Shown: positions 47,133-59,380, counted from the first letter of the stretch. The stretch is DNA of 64,000 nucleotides from Nepenthes gracilis (GCA_033239525.1 BSYO01000035.1:2452965-2516964), one strand, 5' to 3'. Numbers and translations: made by a program. Notes: generated by a model from the sequence alone, not told the origin.

Positions 47133-48288
47133 TGATGCGTCACTGGATCCGAAACTTGGCGATTCAGATTCTTCGGATGGTGCGAACAGGCTCCGTTCAC
47201 CGTCACGAATCTGCGCACACCACTAAGGCGAACAAGAGGTCGGCGTTAACGGCGGGATGTAATCACTGAAAGCTTATTTCCGACGCTCAAGTCAAGAAAA
47301 GCGATCTTCAAAGGAAGAAACTGAAAATGGTTGAGAGCAATGGGAGAGGGGAAGAGAGTGTTTTGTTTCAAATGTCAGAGAGACGCAAGGCCTTTCTCGT
47401 ATCTGGATAGTGGGAAGGCAGAGAACGGCTGTAGAGACTCGTTCGTTGCCTTGGAGTTTGATTGTGTTTGAGAGTTTGGTTGTAGGGAACCAGAGCTTGT
47501 TTCTCATAGAATTTAGGATTTTCTGTGTGAGTGAATGCAGACGTCCCTAGAATGAGGATTCTAGGGTTTATTTTATGGCTAGGAGAGTGATCATCTTTCT
47601 TTGGAAGGCGTGATCCTTCCTGTCTCAACCTTGGCTGGCTTGCCTTCTGGAGCAGATGCCAGTTGCCAAGGTGGGCGTGATCCTTTTCTTCTGAGGAGGC
47701 CAACCGCTTTCCAAACTAACGTCCTTCCTTTTCAGTTCATGACCGTTGGGTTACCTTGGCGGGTAAGGAATCGGGAAGATCTGGCGCCATCCTTATTTGA
47801 AGAGCGCCAATCTTATCAATATCATTTCTGGTGTAAATTGAGATCGTAGAATATCCTTGGAGGATCGTGGTTGGCTGTCTGATGAGTGGTGGGCGCAAAC
47901 GGAGCAGGCCTATTACTGTAGAGAGGCGTCATTCGAGCCCAATATACAGGGCGCAGACGGTTAACGTCTGAGTTGACCGTCAGCGTGTTAGCCGCCTTCG
48001 TGGAGAACGAAGGGAGAATAGCCGGCAATCAACTGATGGGTTGTGGGCCAGAATGGAATAGGCCTATCACTGTAGCAAAAGCCTCTAAAGGCCCAATCAA
48101 ATTGGTCAACATTAAGTTGACCGTCGGTTAGTAAGTTGGCCGCCAAGGCGGTCAACGCCAGCGTTGACCGTCTTGGACTTTCCAGTTCCTGGGCCCGTCT
48201 CCTTACTGGGCCATCAAAAATATTGACTGGCCTTCTTGGGTTTCCGTTGACCTTTCTCTGGGCCAGTCCATTATTAGTGTACCCATCA
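47133..48288 (-). repeat. Solo LTR (1156 bp) with perfect TSD
   Basis: It starts TGATGCGTCACTGG and ends GTACCCATCA, flanked by AATCT at 47128-47132 and 48289-48293. The end motifs and leader (ACCACTAAGGCGAACAAGAGG, GACGCTCAAGTCAAGAAA) put it with elements 1 and 2. It lacks their long arrays; the right third instead has dispersed GTTGACCGTC words. Confidence 0.9.
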
Positions 48289-48293
48289 AATCT

Positions 48294-49103
48294 GATATTT
48301 TATTATATAATTATTTATCATTTTATTATTATTAGTCTTTTAAATTTCTAACTTAATAAAATTTTGATAGTTATATCTTTTATTAAAGTGGAATCTATTT
48401 ATCTCTAAATTTTAACTATTTATTTTAATTAAATGATTTTAATTTAATTATTTAAAAGTAATTATTTCTAATTAATTTTTATTTTTTAATAAAATATAAT
48501 AAAATTATAGCCTTCTATTTTTAAATAAATAATCTACATTAAAAATTAAGAAGTTTTATTTTTATAAAAATTGTAGCCCCTTAAAGTAAATATGGAAAGG
48601 TAATTTTGTTTTCATTCTAGGCTTTTTAAATAAATTTTAGTAATGAAAATTTATTTTTATTTATTTTGATTTTTTAGAATTATAAAGTGCACTCAAATCC
48701 TTCATTTTATTTCATTTTAAATGAGAAAATTGTGAAAAGTTGAAAATAAAAAAAATTCAAAATAGATAAATTTATGAAAATTTATGGATAGGATCCAATT
48801 GATAGTGTGGTATATTTTTTTTGGAGAGTAATTTTTTAATATTAATTATATATCTAAAAATAAATATATGTAATTTTGTTGATAAAATTAATTATTTTAA
48901 AATAAATAAATAATAATTGTCTATTTTTAAGTAGACGATTTAGATTTAAATAATAAATTGATTTTTATCTCTATAAAAAAATATAATTTCTTAAATTAGG
49001 ATAAAAATATTATAAAAATGTATAAAATATATTTTATTTAATTTTCATGGTATAACTCATAAATTAAAAGGCTATAAAATCATATAAAATATATTCATTA
49101 TTG
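48294..49103. other. AT-rich intergenic, no feature seen
   Basis: A/T-rich sequence between two solo LTRs; nothing recognisable. Confidence 0.45.
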
Positions 49104-49108
49104 GAATA

Positions 49109-49720
49109 TGATGGGTACATTATACCCAGCCTAGAAAATCGTTCAAACCAATCCACCGACAGTTATCTTTGGTGGTTGGCTTTGGATAAGGATGATCGGC
49201 GGTTATCTTTGACGGTTGGCTGTGGATAAGAATGATAATCATCCAACTATATAAAGACTTCATCCCAACAGGAAGAGAGGGGAGAGAGAGATTGAAGAAA
49301 AAAGGAACGGGAGAAAAACGGCCGAAAACCTCCAGAAAGAAAGTTAAGGAGGAGGCCAGCCCACCATCATAATTTCTGAAGGACCGATCCAAACAACTCC
49401 CATCTCCCTCCAAGATATTCCCTTCAAGTGACATCCTTTCAGAGTAAATCGTTCACCGGTTGAATACAACAAAATACTCCACCCACCAAATATACATCCT
49501 CAATTTATCTTTCTATATTCTTGGAAAGACTTCTGACTTAAACGCCAGAGGGTTTATGGTGGGAACAATTCCCGCCGACCTCTGACATCTAGTTTTCAGT
49601 TGTATTATACAGGATTCAGATTCAAGACTATGGAGACGGATTCGCATCAGATCGACTAAAATGAAGATCCCATTTGCTGCCCCGAATCCGTAGGACAACC
49701 TGAATTTCTGGTACGCAACA
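49109..49720 (+). repeat. Solo LTR (612 bp), Tat-like, near-perfect TSD
   Basis: It starts TGATGGGTAC and ends TACGCAACA, flanked by GAATA (49104-49108) and GAATC (49721-49725). It contains TATATAAAG at about 49247 and the leader words GACTTAAACGCCAGAGGGT and GGGAACAATTCCCGCCGAC typical of Tat/Retand-type LTRs. Plus orientation. Confidence 0.8.
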
Positions 49721-49725
49721 GAATC

Positions 49726-50210
49726 TATTTTTCTTCTATAAGCTAACTCATTAAGCTTATTAAAATTCTCTCTTAATTTATTTAGATAATAAATAATTAA
49801 GAATTTTCATAACTTTTATAATTTTAATTTCAGTCTCTATGCCAAGTGCTCATCATCACCGTAAATGACTCCTCTACACCTAATCGTAGCCGTTCCTTTC
49901 CTTTCTTCTTCATTCATTATTATTAGTTATAAGCAGTCCCGTCCAAATGAAGTAGAGGGTTATATTTATAAGCATTGTGACAGAATTATTAAACCACGCA
50001 AAACAAAGATTAGCAGATCAAACATTCGGCTGTAACTGACTGGTACATATACGTAAATATCTGTACTGAGTGCCACTGTAATGTCTGGTTGAGATCCAAG
50101 ACGCATGCAATTTTAATAATTTTAATATGATAAATAGTAAATATATATATATATATATAAAATAAGGAAATATCATAGTTCCAAGAACTATGAAAACCTA
50201 TAAAATATTT
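49726..50210. other. Intergenic, no gene recognised
   Basis: A/T-rich with an (AT)n tract at about 50140-50160. Confidence 0.45.
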
Positions 50211-50215
50211 ATTTT

Positions 50216-51484
50216 TGTTGCATCCCGGGTATCCAATTGTTGTACGGATTAGGGAGCCTTCCAATCTTCCATTGCGGGTCGATCTGGATCGAATCCAATC
50301 TCCGTCGCTGATAACCAAGAACCTGCACAATACGAACCACGAACAAGAGGTCAGAGAACAATGAGGGGCTATCTCCCGTTGACATTTTGATACTCAAGTC
50401 AGAAATTTTTTACAATAAACGGAGGAATGCACGTTTAAAGGTAAACGTGGTGAGAATGCGAAGATGCAGCGATGAGAAAAATGTGAGAGGGATGTATTTT
50501 GAGGCTTGAGCTCCGTGAATGTGCCCGACAGAGGGGTAGCTTACCTGTACGCCCGCGGAGGGCGGCTTAGAGGTGCACCGGTGGAGGGCGACTTGGAAGT
50601 GCACCCACGGAAGGCGGCTTGGAGGTACGCCCGGCAGAGGAGTGGTTTATAGGTGCGCCTGCAAAGGGCGGCTTGAAGTGCGCCTGCAAAGGGCGGCTTG
50701 AAGTGCGCCCGACAGAGGAGCGGCTTATAGGTGCGCTCAACAGAGGGGCGGCTTATAGGTGCACCCGTGGGAGGCGGCTTATAGGTGCATCCGTGGAGGG
50801 CGGCTTGAAGTGCGCCCGACAGAGGAGTAGCTTATAGGTGCGCTCGACAGATGAGTAACTTATAGGTGGGCCCGGCAAAGGGGCTACTTAGAGGAGAAGG
50901 ACTAAGTTGTACTAGTGAGTAAATGTTCTAGTTATCTGAGTAGAGGATTAACTTTTGGATAGCAAATTCCTGACTTCGGGATGGAGGGATCCTGGCTCCA
51001 AGACGAAGGACTAAAAGTCTCCTGGTTGGCAGAAGGCTGAGGGCCTCCGCACGGCGGAAGGTTGATGACCTCCGAACGGGAGGAGAACTGAGGGCCTCCT
51101 ATTGGCAGAGGTTCGATGGCCTCAAAATGAGAGGACGAAAAGCCTCAAGAACTGGAAGTGGCCGAGGGGCCTCGGATGGGCGAAGAGCCCAGGGGCCTCC
51201 TAGATAAGAGGAGAGTCGAGGGTCTCCTGGCCATCAGTTTGCTCTCATTGGAGATCAGTTAGCAACGACTATGCCATTCTTCGAGCCATATGAGGCCTTA
51301 TGGAGCTTTTTCGAACTTCTCTAACTTATTTTTCAATGCTGGAGGTTGCTTACTTTTATAGTGGGATTTGTAGATGTACTATTATTTCAAAAGCACTGTG
51401 GGACTTTTACTTTGAAAGAATTATATTGAATTGTGGGCTTACTTGTGGGGTCGGCCCATTGGCCCATGGTTGTTGGACCCATCA
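50216..51484 (-). repeat. 3' LTR of element 2
   Basis: It starts (plus) TGTTGCATCCCGGG and ends GGACCCATCA. The array at about 50515-50900 has units of about 30 bp around GGTGCGCCCG...GAGGGGCGGCTTATA. A second, shorter array of GAGGGCCTCC units lies at about 51005-51240. A minus-strand TATAAAAG lies at 51353-51360. Confidence 0.85.
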
Positions 51485-51497
51485 CTACCCCCCCATG
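51485..51497 (-). other. Polypurine tract of element 2
   Basis: The minus strand reads GGCATGGGGGGGTAG directly before TGATGGGTCC of the 3' LTR; the G-run is a convincing plus-strand primer site. Confidence 0.7.
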
Positions 51498-51689
51498 CCG
51501 GTGGACCAAATTTTCGTCCTCCGGCATGTTCACGGTGGGATGAGACTGGTCATATTATCCCATTGACCTGGATTCATTGACTAAAAAGTTTGAGTCTTGA
51601 GAGTGTAGGGAACCAGATTGATGGTTGACCAGCTTGGTGGACCGAATCACTTGTTCCGGAGGACGGAACAGAGCCGAAAATATGGTTGT

Positions 51690-52345
51690 CCGATTTTATT
51701 GACTGGCGAAGTGTTCGAATCCGGAGTGCAATTTAGAGCTAAAAAGCTTCGTTGACCGGCGAAGTGCTCGAATTCAGAGAGTAGTTCGGAGTCGAAAAGC
51801 ATCGTTGACCGGCGAAGTGGTCGAATCCGGAGAGCAGTTCGGAATCAAAAAATCTTTGTTGACTGGATCCGTTGACGGGCAAAGTGCTCAAATCCGGAGA
51901 GCAATTTAGAGCAGAAAATTTTGTTGATCAGATCCGTTGACCGGCGAAGTGCTCCAATCCGAAAAGCAGTTCGGAGCTGAAAATTTTTATTGACCGGATC
52001 CGTTGATCGGCGACGTACTCGAATCTGGAGAGCAGTTTGAAGTCGAAAACCTTTGTTGACCGGAAAAGTTGACCGGCAAAGTGCTCGAATCCGGAGAGCA
52101 ATTCTCAGCCGAAAATTTTTGTTGATCTGAAAAGTTGATCGGCGAAGTGCTTAAATTCGGAGAGCAGTTCTGAGCCGAAAATGTTTGTTGATCGAAAAAT
52201 TTGATAGGCAAAGTGCTCAAATTCGGAGAGTAATTCTGAGTTGGAAATCCTTGTTGATCGGGAAAGTTGACTAGCGAAGTGCTCGAATCCGGAGAGTAGT
52301 TTAAAGCTGAAAATCCTTGTTCACCAAATCCGTTGAGAGCCTTTT
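51690..52345 (-). repeat. About ten-copy 66-75 bp array inside element 2, open in the sense strand
   Basis: Units read (plus) GTTGACCGGCGAAGTGCTCG, then AATCCGGAGAGCAGTT and a GAAAAT-TTGTTGA link. In the element's own sense, five units between 51987 and 52358 are exactly 66 bp and stay open, giving a 22-residue repeat like DQQxFSAxNCSPDSSTSPIN. The frame starts at TTG, not ATG. It could be a repeat-expanded peptide or only a period divisible by three. Confidence 0.7.
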
Positions 52346-54878
52346 GAGTCTCAAGCAAGACCTAGGAGTAAACAGAGGGAAGATCTTAGGCTCGATGTCA
52401 GATCTCCTCACTCTACGGACACACTTCGAGAGGTCGGGAGGTGACTTGCCTTAAGATAGTTGATCGTTCGAGTTGTAGCAATAGGATGCACCTTGCGCTC
52501 CTTGGAAGGGCTCTTGCCATTGGCGAGTCAGCCAATGGGACTAGGAGTGAGGAGCTCCCAGGAAGCTCAATTGGTGAAACTGGGGATCATTTGACTCTCG
52601 GATCGAGCAAATGGCTCGATACCGCGACCACGACCAAGCCTGGGATCCCGATCTCTGTGACTTCCTCTTCGAGGACACTGCTTTGCTTTCTAGTGGAGTG
52701 TCAGGGCTGTTGGTGTTAATTTGCGCTGGATCCTAATCATTCCCGTGAAGGGAAGTTGTGGCCCAAGGGAGACACGGTTCTCATCTAAGGCTTCTAGCAT
52801 TGGACGAACACGACTGGTTGGTTACGCTCGCCCCTGCCAAGAGGAGGTTGCCGGCTAAGTTTGGAAGCTATCGTTACCGGGCTTTTGCTAGCCTAGTTCG
52901 TCACCCGCATGTACCGTCAATGCTCGGTCCTTCTTGCGGACGTCATAGCTTTTATGCGTTTGGTCCTAATTCGCCGACCATTGTTGACTGATGGTGCTCT
53001 CTTCTTCAGGAGAAAGTCGCCGCATGCATGCTAAAAAGCCCCATAAGGTTTTGAGTTTGACCATACATTGGCCGCTCGGTGACGGGACCGAGGTTTAATT
53101 CGATTACTTATGGGCCGCCCGGATAACCAAGATTTAATTTGACCTCTTATGGGCCGCTTGGATGTCCAAGGTTTAATTCGACCGCTTACGGGTTGCCTGG
53201 ATGACTAGGGTTTAATTCGACCGCTCATGGATCGCCTGAATAACCAGGGTTTAGCTACGATCGCTCATGGGCCACCTAGATTACCAGAGTTTAGTTATGA
53301 ACGGGTGAAAATCCGCCCGATTTACGGGTTGCTTGGATGACTAGGGTTTAATTCGACCACTCATGGATCGCCTGAATAACCAGGGTTTAGCTATGATCGC
53401 TCATGGGCCACCTAGATTACCAGAGTTTAGTTATGAACGGGTGAAAATCCGCCCGATTTAGGGCAGTCTAGGTCGCATGATTTTGTGCAGTGTTATATAA
53501 TAATTCGTATGAGCAAATAATATTTCTATCCTATTAACGAAAATATGATTCAAGGAAAGGTATGGAATGTGAAAGACTTACCTCGATTCGGCGTGGAATC
53601 GTCGTCGGCGCGTGAGTGGTGCTTTTGTAATCGGCTCACCGTATCAAGTGTACGGCTAGCATGCACCACTTCGGAGGGTCGTCAGGGCACTTTGGTAGGC
53701 GCCTCGGCCTATGGCCCCTATGCTTTGTAGGATTCGGTCCTATACGATGAATTGGTTGGGTAACGTGCTATTGTCGTGCTTGGTAGCCTTTTGGCTAGTG
53801 GTTCGGGTCCCGTTGTCGGCTGATACTGCCTCAAGTGACCCGGACCAAAGCAGCGCTAGGCTAGATGATATTTTCTGTGGTGCAATGGGTGGTGGGTCGG
53901 GTCGAGCACGTCGAGCCCCCATTGCAAGTTTTGCCATAACTTTTATAGGGTCTACTGCCGTGCAACAGGTGACAATGGGATCGGCCTACTGACTGGAGTG
54001 ATATTGTGTGGTGAAGATTAGGCCAGAGAAGATCTGGCGACGAGCGCTCGGACAGACCAGAGAAAATCAAGCGATGAGTTCTGATAGGCCAGAGAGATCT
54101 ATAGTGAGGAGCTCCGATAAGCCGGAGAAGATCTGACGGTGAAGAGATCCGGTAGGCCAGAGAAGATCTGAAGGTCAAGAGGTACAACAGGCTAGAGAAT
54201 ATTTGCTGGCAAAGAGTTACGACAGGCTAGAGAAGATCTGGAAACGAAGGTGGCTGGCTGGAGAGCTGAAACGCTCCTCAATCCGATTGGAATGTCGGAA
54301 TGCTCCTCAGTATGAAAAACTAGTATAGGTTGGCCGAATGAGAGACGGAGTGCTAGAGAACTTTTGCGTTTTGTAGGGCTTTGAGACACTCTATTTAATT
54401 GAAGAACGAAGGACGGAAGCAAAGCTTAAGTTTTTGGGGAAGCTTTACTGCCCGGCCTGGCTCCTTGGAATCGGATCGATCAGTTCTCCGAGAGTGGGCC
54501 CTGTCGCTCGGATACTGTCAAATACCGAGGTCGTCGAGCTTATAAGATAGGTTCTAGGGGCCACCTAGGTCCTGAGGTCGTCAGGCCAATTGATCCTCTG
54601 AGGATGTGACTTTCTCAGATCGTTTGAAAGTCGATTGAAGAAGCACCAAGTGTTACATCGTCTGAGGATGCAGTCGGTCTGGTAGAGGGTGCTTTATTGA
54701 GCGCTCGGCACTCGTACATTTAGCGTCAATCACCTATTGACATGGCTACCCGATGAGAGGTCGTCGCCATGAGAGGTGATATCTTCAACCGACGTGCTTG
54801 TTGGAGCATGGGTATTAACCGTGTTTGTTTTACGTAAGAGATTGAATGTTGAGGGGAGACGCTAAACTTTTTGTCGCG
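52346..54878 (-). other. Interior of element 2, homologous to element 1 interior
   Basis: 52360-54000 parallels 25180-26650. A conserved minus-strand GAG|GTAAGT donor-like site lies at 53582/53581. The counterpart of the other donor has changed to AAG|GCAAGT at 52450. 53188-53462 is a recent direct duplication (see separate entry). 54000-54400 holds loose AGGCCAGAGAAGATCTG(G/A) repeats of about 30-40 bp. No retroelement protein was recognised. Confidence 0.5.
53188..53462. repeat. Recent tandem duplication (two copies of about 137 bp) in element 2
   Basis: 53188-53324 and 53325-53462 are nearly identical, sharing ATGGATCGCCTGAATAACCA, CGCTCATGGGCCACCTAGAT, and ACGGGTGAAAATCCGCCCGA. They differ at only a few transition sites (for example GCCTGG/GCTTGG and GACCGC/GACCAC). 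Confidence 0.9.
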
Positions 54879-54898
54879 TTTCCCACAGACAGTACCAA
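54879..54898 (-). other. Primer-binding site of element 2
   Basis: The minus strand reads TTGGTACTGTCTGTGGGAAA right after the LTR end. It differs from TTGGCGCCATCTGTGGGAAC at 61855 at only a few positions, so the same tRNA primer type is inferred. Confidence 0.75.
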
Positions 54899-56080
54899 TA
54901 TTGTGTCCCGGGTCCCCAATTGTTGTACGGATTAGGTAGTCTTTCAATATTTAGTTGCGGGTCAATCTGGATTGGGTCCGTTCTCTATCGCTGATAACCA
55001 AGAACTTGCACAATACGAACCACAAACAAGTGGTCAGAGGACAACGGGGGGCTATCCCTCGTTGATACTCCGATACTCAAGTCAGAAATCTTCCGTAATA
55101 AACAGAAGAATGCACCTTTAAAAGTAAACGTGGTGAGAATGCAAAGATGCAACGATGAGGAGAATGTGAGAGGGATGTATTTTGAGGCTTGAGCTCCGTG
55201 AATGCGCCCGATAGAGGGATGACTTACCTGTACGCCCGCCGGGGGGCTTGGAGGTGCGCCCATGGAGGGCAGCTTGGAGGTGCGCCCGGCAGAGGGGCGG
55301 CTTATAGGTACGCTCGGTAGAGGAGCGGCTTATAGGTGCAATCGGTAGATGGACAATTTATAGGTGCGCCCGACAGAGGGGCGGCTTATAAGTGCGCCCG
55401 ACAGAGGGGCGGCTTATAAGTGCGCCCGGTAGAGGGTCAGCTTATAGGTGTGCTCGTGGAGGGCGGTTTGGAGGTGCGCCCGGCAGAGGGGTAATTTAGA
55501 GGAGAAAGACTAAGTGTACTTGTGAGTAAACGTTCTAGTTACTTGAGTAGATGATTAACTCTTGGACAATAAGCTCCTGACTCTGGGATGGAGGGATCGT
55601 GACTCCAAGACAAAGGGTTAAAGGCCTCCTTGCTGGTGGAAGGCCGAGGGCCTCCGGACGGCGGAGGGTTGATGGCTTCCAGACGGGAGGAGGGTTGAGG
55701 GTTTATTGGCGGCAGAGTTCCGACGGCCTCTAAACGAGAAGACAAAAAGCCTCAAGAATTGGAGGTGGCCGAAGGGCCTTGGATGGGCGAAGAGTCGAGG
55801 GTCTTCTGGATGAAAGGAGCGTCGAGGGTCTTCTGGCCGCCAGTTTGCTCTCATTGGAGATCGGTTAGTAACAGTTATGCCATTCTCTGAGCCATGTGGA
55901 GTTTCTTCGAGCTTCTCCAACTTATTTTTCAATATTTAAGGATACTTGCTTTTATAGTGGAATTTGCATATGTACTATTCTTTCAAAAGTAATGTGAGAC
56001 TTTTACTTTGAAAGAATTATATTAAATTGTAGGCTTACTACGGGGACTGACCCATTGGCCAATGATTATTGGACCGATCA
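54899..56080 (-). repeat. 5' LTR of element 2
   Basis: This is the partner of 50216-51484, sharing AATTGTTGTACGGATTAGG, GCTGATAACCAAGAAC and the about-30-bp array at 55200-55510 with fewer units. It ends GGACCGATCA. A minus-strand CTATAAAAG lies near 55951-55959. Confidence 0.85.
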
Positions 56081-56085
56081 ATTTT

Positions 56086-57512
56086 TATATTTGATTTAGA
56101 AGATGTAAAATTAAATGGGTATATTGGAGTTTATGCTCAAATGAGATCTCACAGAAAATCACTACAATTTTTCATATATATATTTTTTATAATATTTAAT
56201 TTTATAACTTTTTTTTTTTCTAATCAAGCATATCAAAATTTTAAAATCACCAAAATTTATACATATTTACATTAATTTTACAAAGCCCTTTGGAGCTAAT
56301 AACAAAATAAAATTAAATAATAGAAAAAATTTATCAGTAATTTTATTATGACAAATTAAATAGTCAGGGCTATAAAATGATTAACACATATTTTAATAAA
56401 TTATTATTCTTTTAACATACTAAATTATTAGGATAAAATTCTCATAAACAATAATTATAAGATTTTTTCACACAACATGGTATATTGTTAGTAATTTATC
56501 AAGACAATTAAACTTTTGGTTTTATACGATTTTATTATATTTATTGATATAAATTATTTTTTAATTAATTTAATCTTTAAAAAAATTATTATTTTTATTA
56601 ATAATAAATTGATTATACTTTTTATCATATAAACGATAAAATTACTTATCATTAATTAATGATAATAATATACAATTTATGTATTTTCTCATTGATATTT
56701 ATAAATAAAGAAAAATTAATTTCAAGTTCTTTCAAAAAAAAAAACTTTTGATATAGATTCATATAAGTTTATGATAATTATTTTCGCATTATGATATTAT
56801 AAATTAATACGATAATTCTAACGATCTGTATAACTGAGTTTAATTTCATAAAATTATTAAAATATATATTGTGTTTAAATGTTATTAATATATATTTTTT
56901 GTTATTTTTAAAATAATTTTAATTATTCAAAAAAGAGATTAAACATTTAAAATAATTATAATCTCATCATAAAGTAGTCGTTACATTATAATACTGATAT
57001 TTATCTTTATAAATAAATAAATATATATATATATCTAAATAAAAAATATTTAAATTAAAAATATATTATATTAGATTATCTAAATTTTTTAGACTATTTA
57101 AAATTTAAATTTTATAAATTAAATAACTCAATTTAGACAATTTAAATTTAAAAATCTTTTTACTCTTGACAGTGCCTGTATTTTTTCTCTCTCATATATT
57201 ATTTTCCCACATTTCCTCGTGCACTTTCTCTGTTCAATACTCATTATTTTTTCGTAGTTATTATCTCTACTGTTTATCTCAATTTTAATTTATATTATTT
57301 TTTATATAAAAATATTTTTTTAAAAAAATTTTTTTTATATAAAATTTATTAGATGATATAACAAGGTAAAAAAATAATAAATAAATATATTTAAAAATAT
57401 GTTTAAGATATTTTTAAAAATTATTTAATTAGCATGGATAATATATTGTATAAATTATAATAGATATTATAATTTAAAATAATAATATAAATAATCTAAT
57501 CTAAATATTATA
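56086..57512. other. AT-rich intergenic, no gene recognised
   Basis: Strongly A/T-rich with no coding frame or element boundary. Confidence 0.45.
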
Positions 57513-57763
57513 AAGTGATTGAGATTGAGGGGGCATACTTCTCATCTATGGAGAAGGACCGTCCTTCTCTTAATCTGGACCGTCGGATATAAAATTTGAC
57601 GGTTATGAATTTTGGATGATTAAATTTAAAATCGAACGGTCCACGTTATATTATCCATTCAAAACGTGTGGGCCGTTAGATTTTATATCCGACGGTTCAA
57701 ATAAGGAGAATGACAGTCTTTCTTCATAATGAAGAAGGATGCCCCTCGAATCCGAAGTGATTG
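57513..57763. mobile_element. Mutator-like fold-back MITE (233 bp) with perfect 9-bp TSD
   Basis: AAGTGATTG occurs at 57513-57521 and 57755-57763. The insert 57522-57754 has inverted arms of about 75 bp. The left arm runs GAGGGGGCATACTTCTC ... GGAGAAGGACCGTCC ... GGACCGTCGGATATAAAATT. The complemented right arm runs GAGGGGCATCCTTCTTC ... GAAGAAAGACTGTC ... GAACCGTCGGATATAAAATC. A 9-bp TSD plus long arms indicates the Mutator superfamily. It has no transposase, so it is non-autonomous. Related ends occur at 19629 and 46217. Confidence 0.9.
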
Positions 57764-57789
57764 TTGGGTGAGTAAAAGCTCAAAGACGG

Positions 57790-58015
57790 CTAATAGTAGA
57801 TCTACAGCGCAAGGATTTTAAAAATCGGTCCTTTAATTATATTTTATTCTAACTTTGGCCCAACAATAAATGAAAGGTAATCATTATGACACCTCAAATT
57901 GTTAATTCTAAAGCTTTGAAATTTAAACATTGGTCCTGTAAATATTATTTATTGCAATTTTGACCCATCAATAAATGAAAAGCAGTAATTGTGACTTGAG
58001 AAATTCTTAAATCAA
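57790..58015. repeat. Diverged tandem duplication, about 115 bp
   Basis: TGGCCCAACAATAAATGAAA / TGACCCATCAATAAATGAAA, with flanking GGTCCT(T/G)TAA and AATTGTGAC / CATTATGAC blocks, occur twice in the same order. Non-coding. Confidence 0.55.
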
Positions 58016-58771
58016 AGCAAAACCATATTTATAAATCTAATTTAATTAAATTATTTAAAATTTATTATTATTATTATTATTATTTAAGATTTTTATTAAA
58101 GTCATTTTAAATATCTTACTATCTTTTTTTTTAATTAAAATTTTATTTTAATGTAATAAATAATAAAAATTTAAAATGATAATTAACAAATTATTTTAAT
58201 TTTTAAAGTTTAATATTTAAAAATATCAAAATAAAATTCGGTTATTTAATGTTGAGATATTATTATTTTTGGCTAGATGTCTAAAATAATTTCTCCTTTT
58301 ATTTGATGTATTTATTTTATTTAAATTTAAAACGATGGTTTAAATTATTTTTTTAAATAAAAATTTAAACAAATACAATAATTAATCTTTTATATAGTTG
58401 GAGTAAAATGCCATTAAATTAACAATATATCTTTATATCAATGTTTACAAATGATATTACTAAATTATATATAAATAAATATTAAATATTATCTCAAAAT
58501 GATTTCTTTTTTATATCTTTTTTGGTGAAAATAAGGAAAGAAACCAATAAAAGAAGAAAATAGCAACAATAAAAATTAAAGAAAATATTAAATTATGCTA
58601 TGTTAAAAATATTATTTTACATTAATTGAGTAAATATGTTATTTATATTTATAATTGAGATAACTTTATTCCCCTTTTAATATTCCTTTTCAATTGCAAT
58701 ACATTATGGGATGGAGTAACAATTATAATCGATTATCATCTTTTCTAAATAAGTAATTAATCATTTGTATA
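58016..58771. other. AT-rich intergenic, no feature seen
   Basis: A/T-rich with an ATT-type simple repeat at about 58068-58085; nothing else recognised. Confidence 0.45.
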
Positions 58772-59380
58772 TGTAACATCTGATTTTTCTTTATATATTG
58801 ATAACGTCATAATTAATCTGTATTAAAATAATATGGTAAATAATTATATGATAAAAAAAATTGAGAAAAATCAAAACTGAGAACATCGGATTTAGCGTCT
58901 AATAGGAGTCTATCCAGACGCTCGTGTGTATTTTGAACAAAATTATCGCACCTGATAAGTGATCATGGGATGCTCATGCACGGTTAATGTAGAATGTTGG
59001 TGTCTGGCGTACGTTTGATGCAACGTTTGTGTACATTTATGTATGTAATGGTACCTGATGTATGCCTGTCTGTGCACCTGTGCATCAATTGGGTATATAA
59101 GAGGCCTTCATCTAATTTTTGTCATTTGTATGGGAAAAAAGATGGAGAATAGAGAGAAAAGATAAGAGAGAAAAAGGAATAAAAAGAGAGAGAATGAGAA
59201 ATAAAGATGTTTTAAAATTATTTCGTATCAAATTTGCTAAATCTAATTTTTAGGATAAGTATTTTTAAATTCATTATTTGATTTATTGTATAAATTCTTT
59301 GATTTTACTTGTAATTTTTATTTTATTGTACATACATATTACTATTTATACCTATTTTAAAAATATTATTATGTACTTAT
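58772..59380 (+). repeat. Tekay/Del-like LTR, 5' portion
   Basis: It begins TGTAACATCTGATTTTTC, like TGTAATACTCAATTTTTG of the Tekay 5' LTR. It has a TATA box (GGTATATAAGAGG, about 59092). A purine-rich leader is followed by TTTTAAAATTATTTCGTATC and AAATTTGCTAAATCT, matching TTTTAAAGTATTCTTTTATC and AAATTTGTTTAATTT in 5926-7891. The 3' part is missing or interrupted at about 59380. Confidence 0.6.

Larger units (their letters stand above)
50211..56085 (-). mobile_element. Element 2: complete non-autonomous LTR retrotransposon (5.87 kb) with TSD
   Basis: ATTTT at 50211-50215 and 56081-56085 is the 5-bp TSD (A/T-rich, so the exact edge could slip by one base). LTRs are 50216-51484 and 54899-56080; the PBS beside the right LTR and PPT beside the left one give minus orientation. 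The 3.4-kb interior has no gag-pol motif. LTR leader, arrays and interior are homologous to element 1, so the two belong to one family. Confidence 0.85.
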
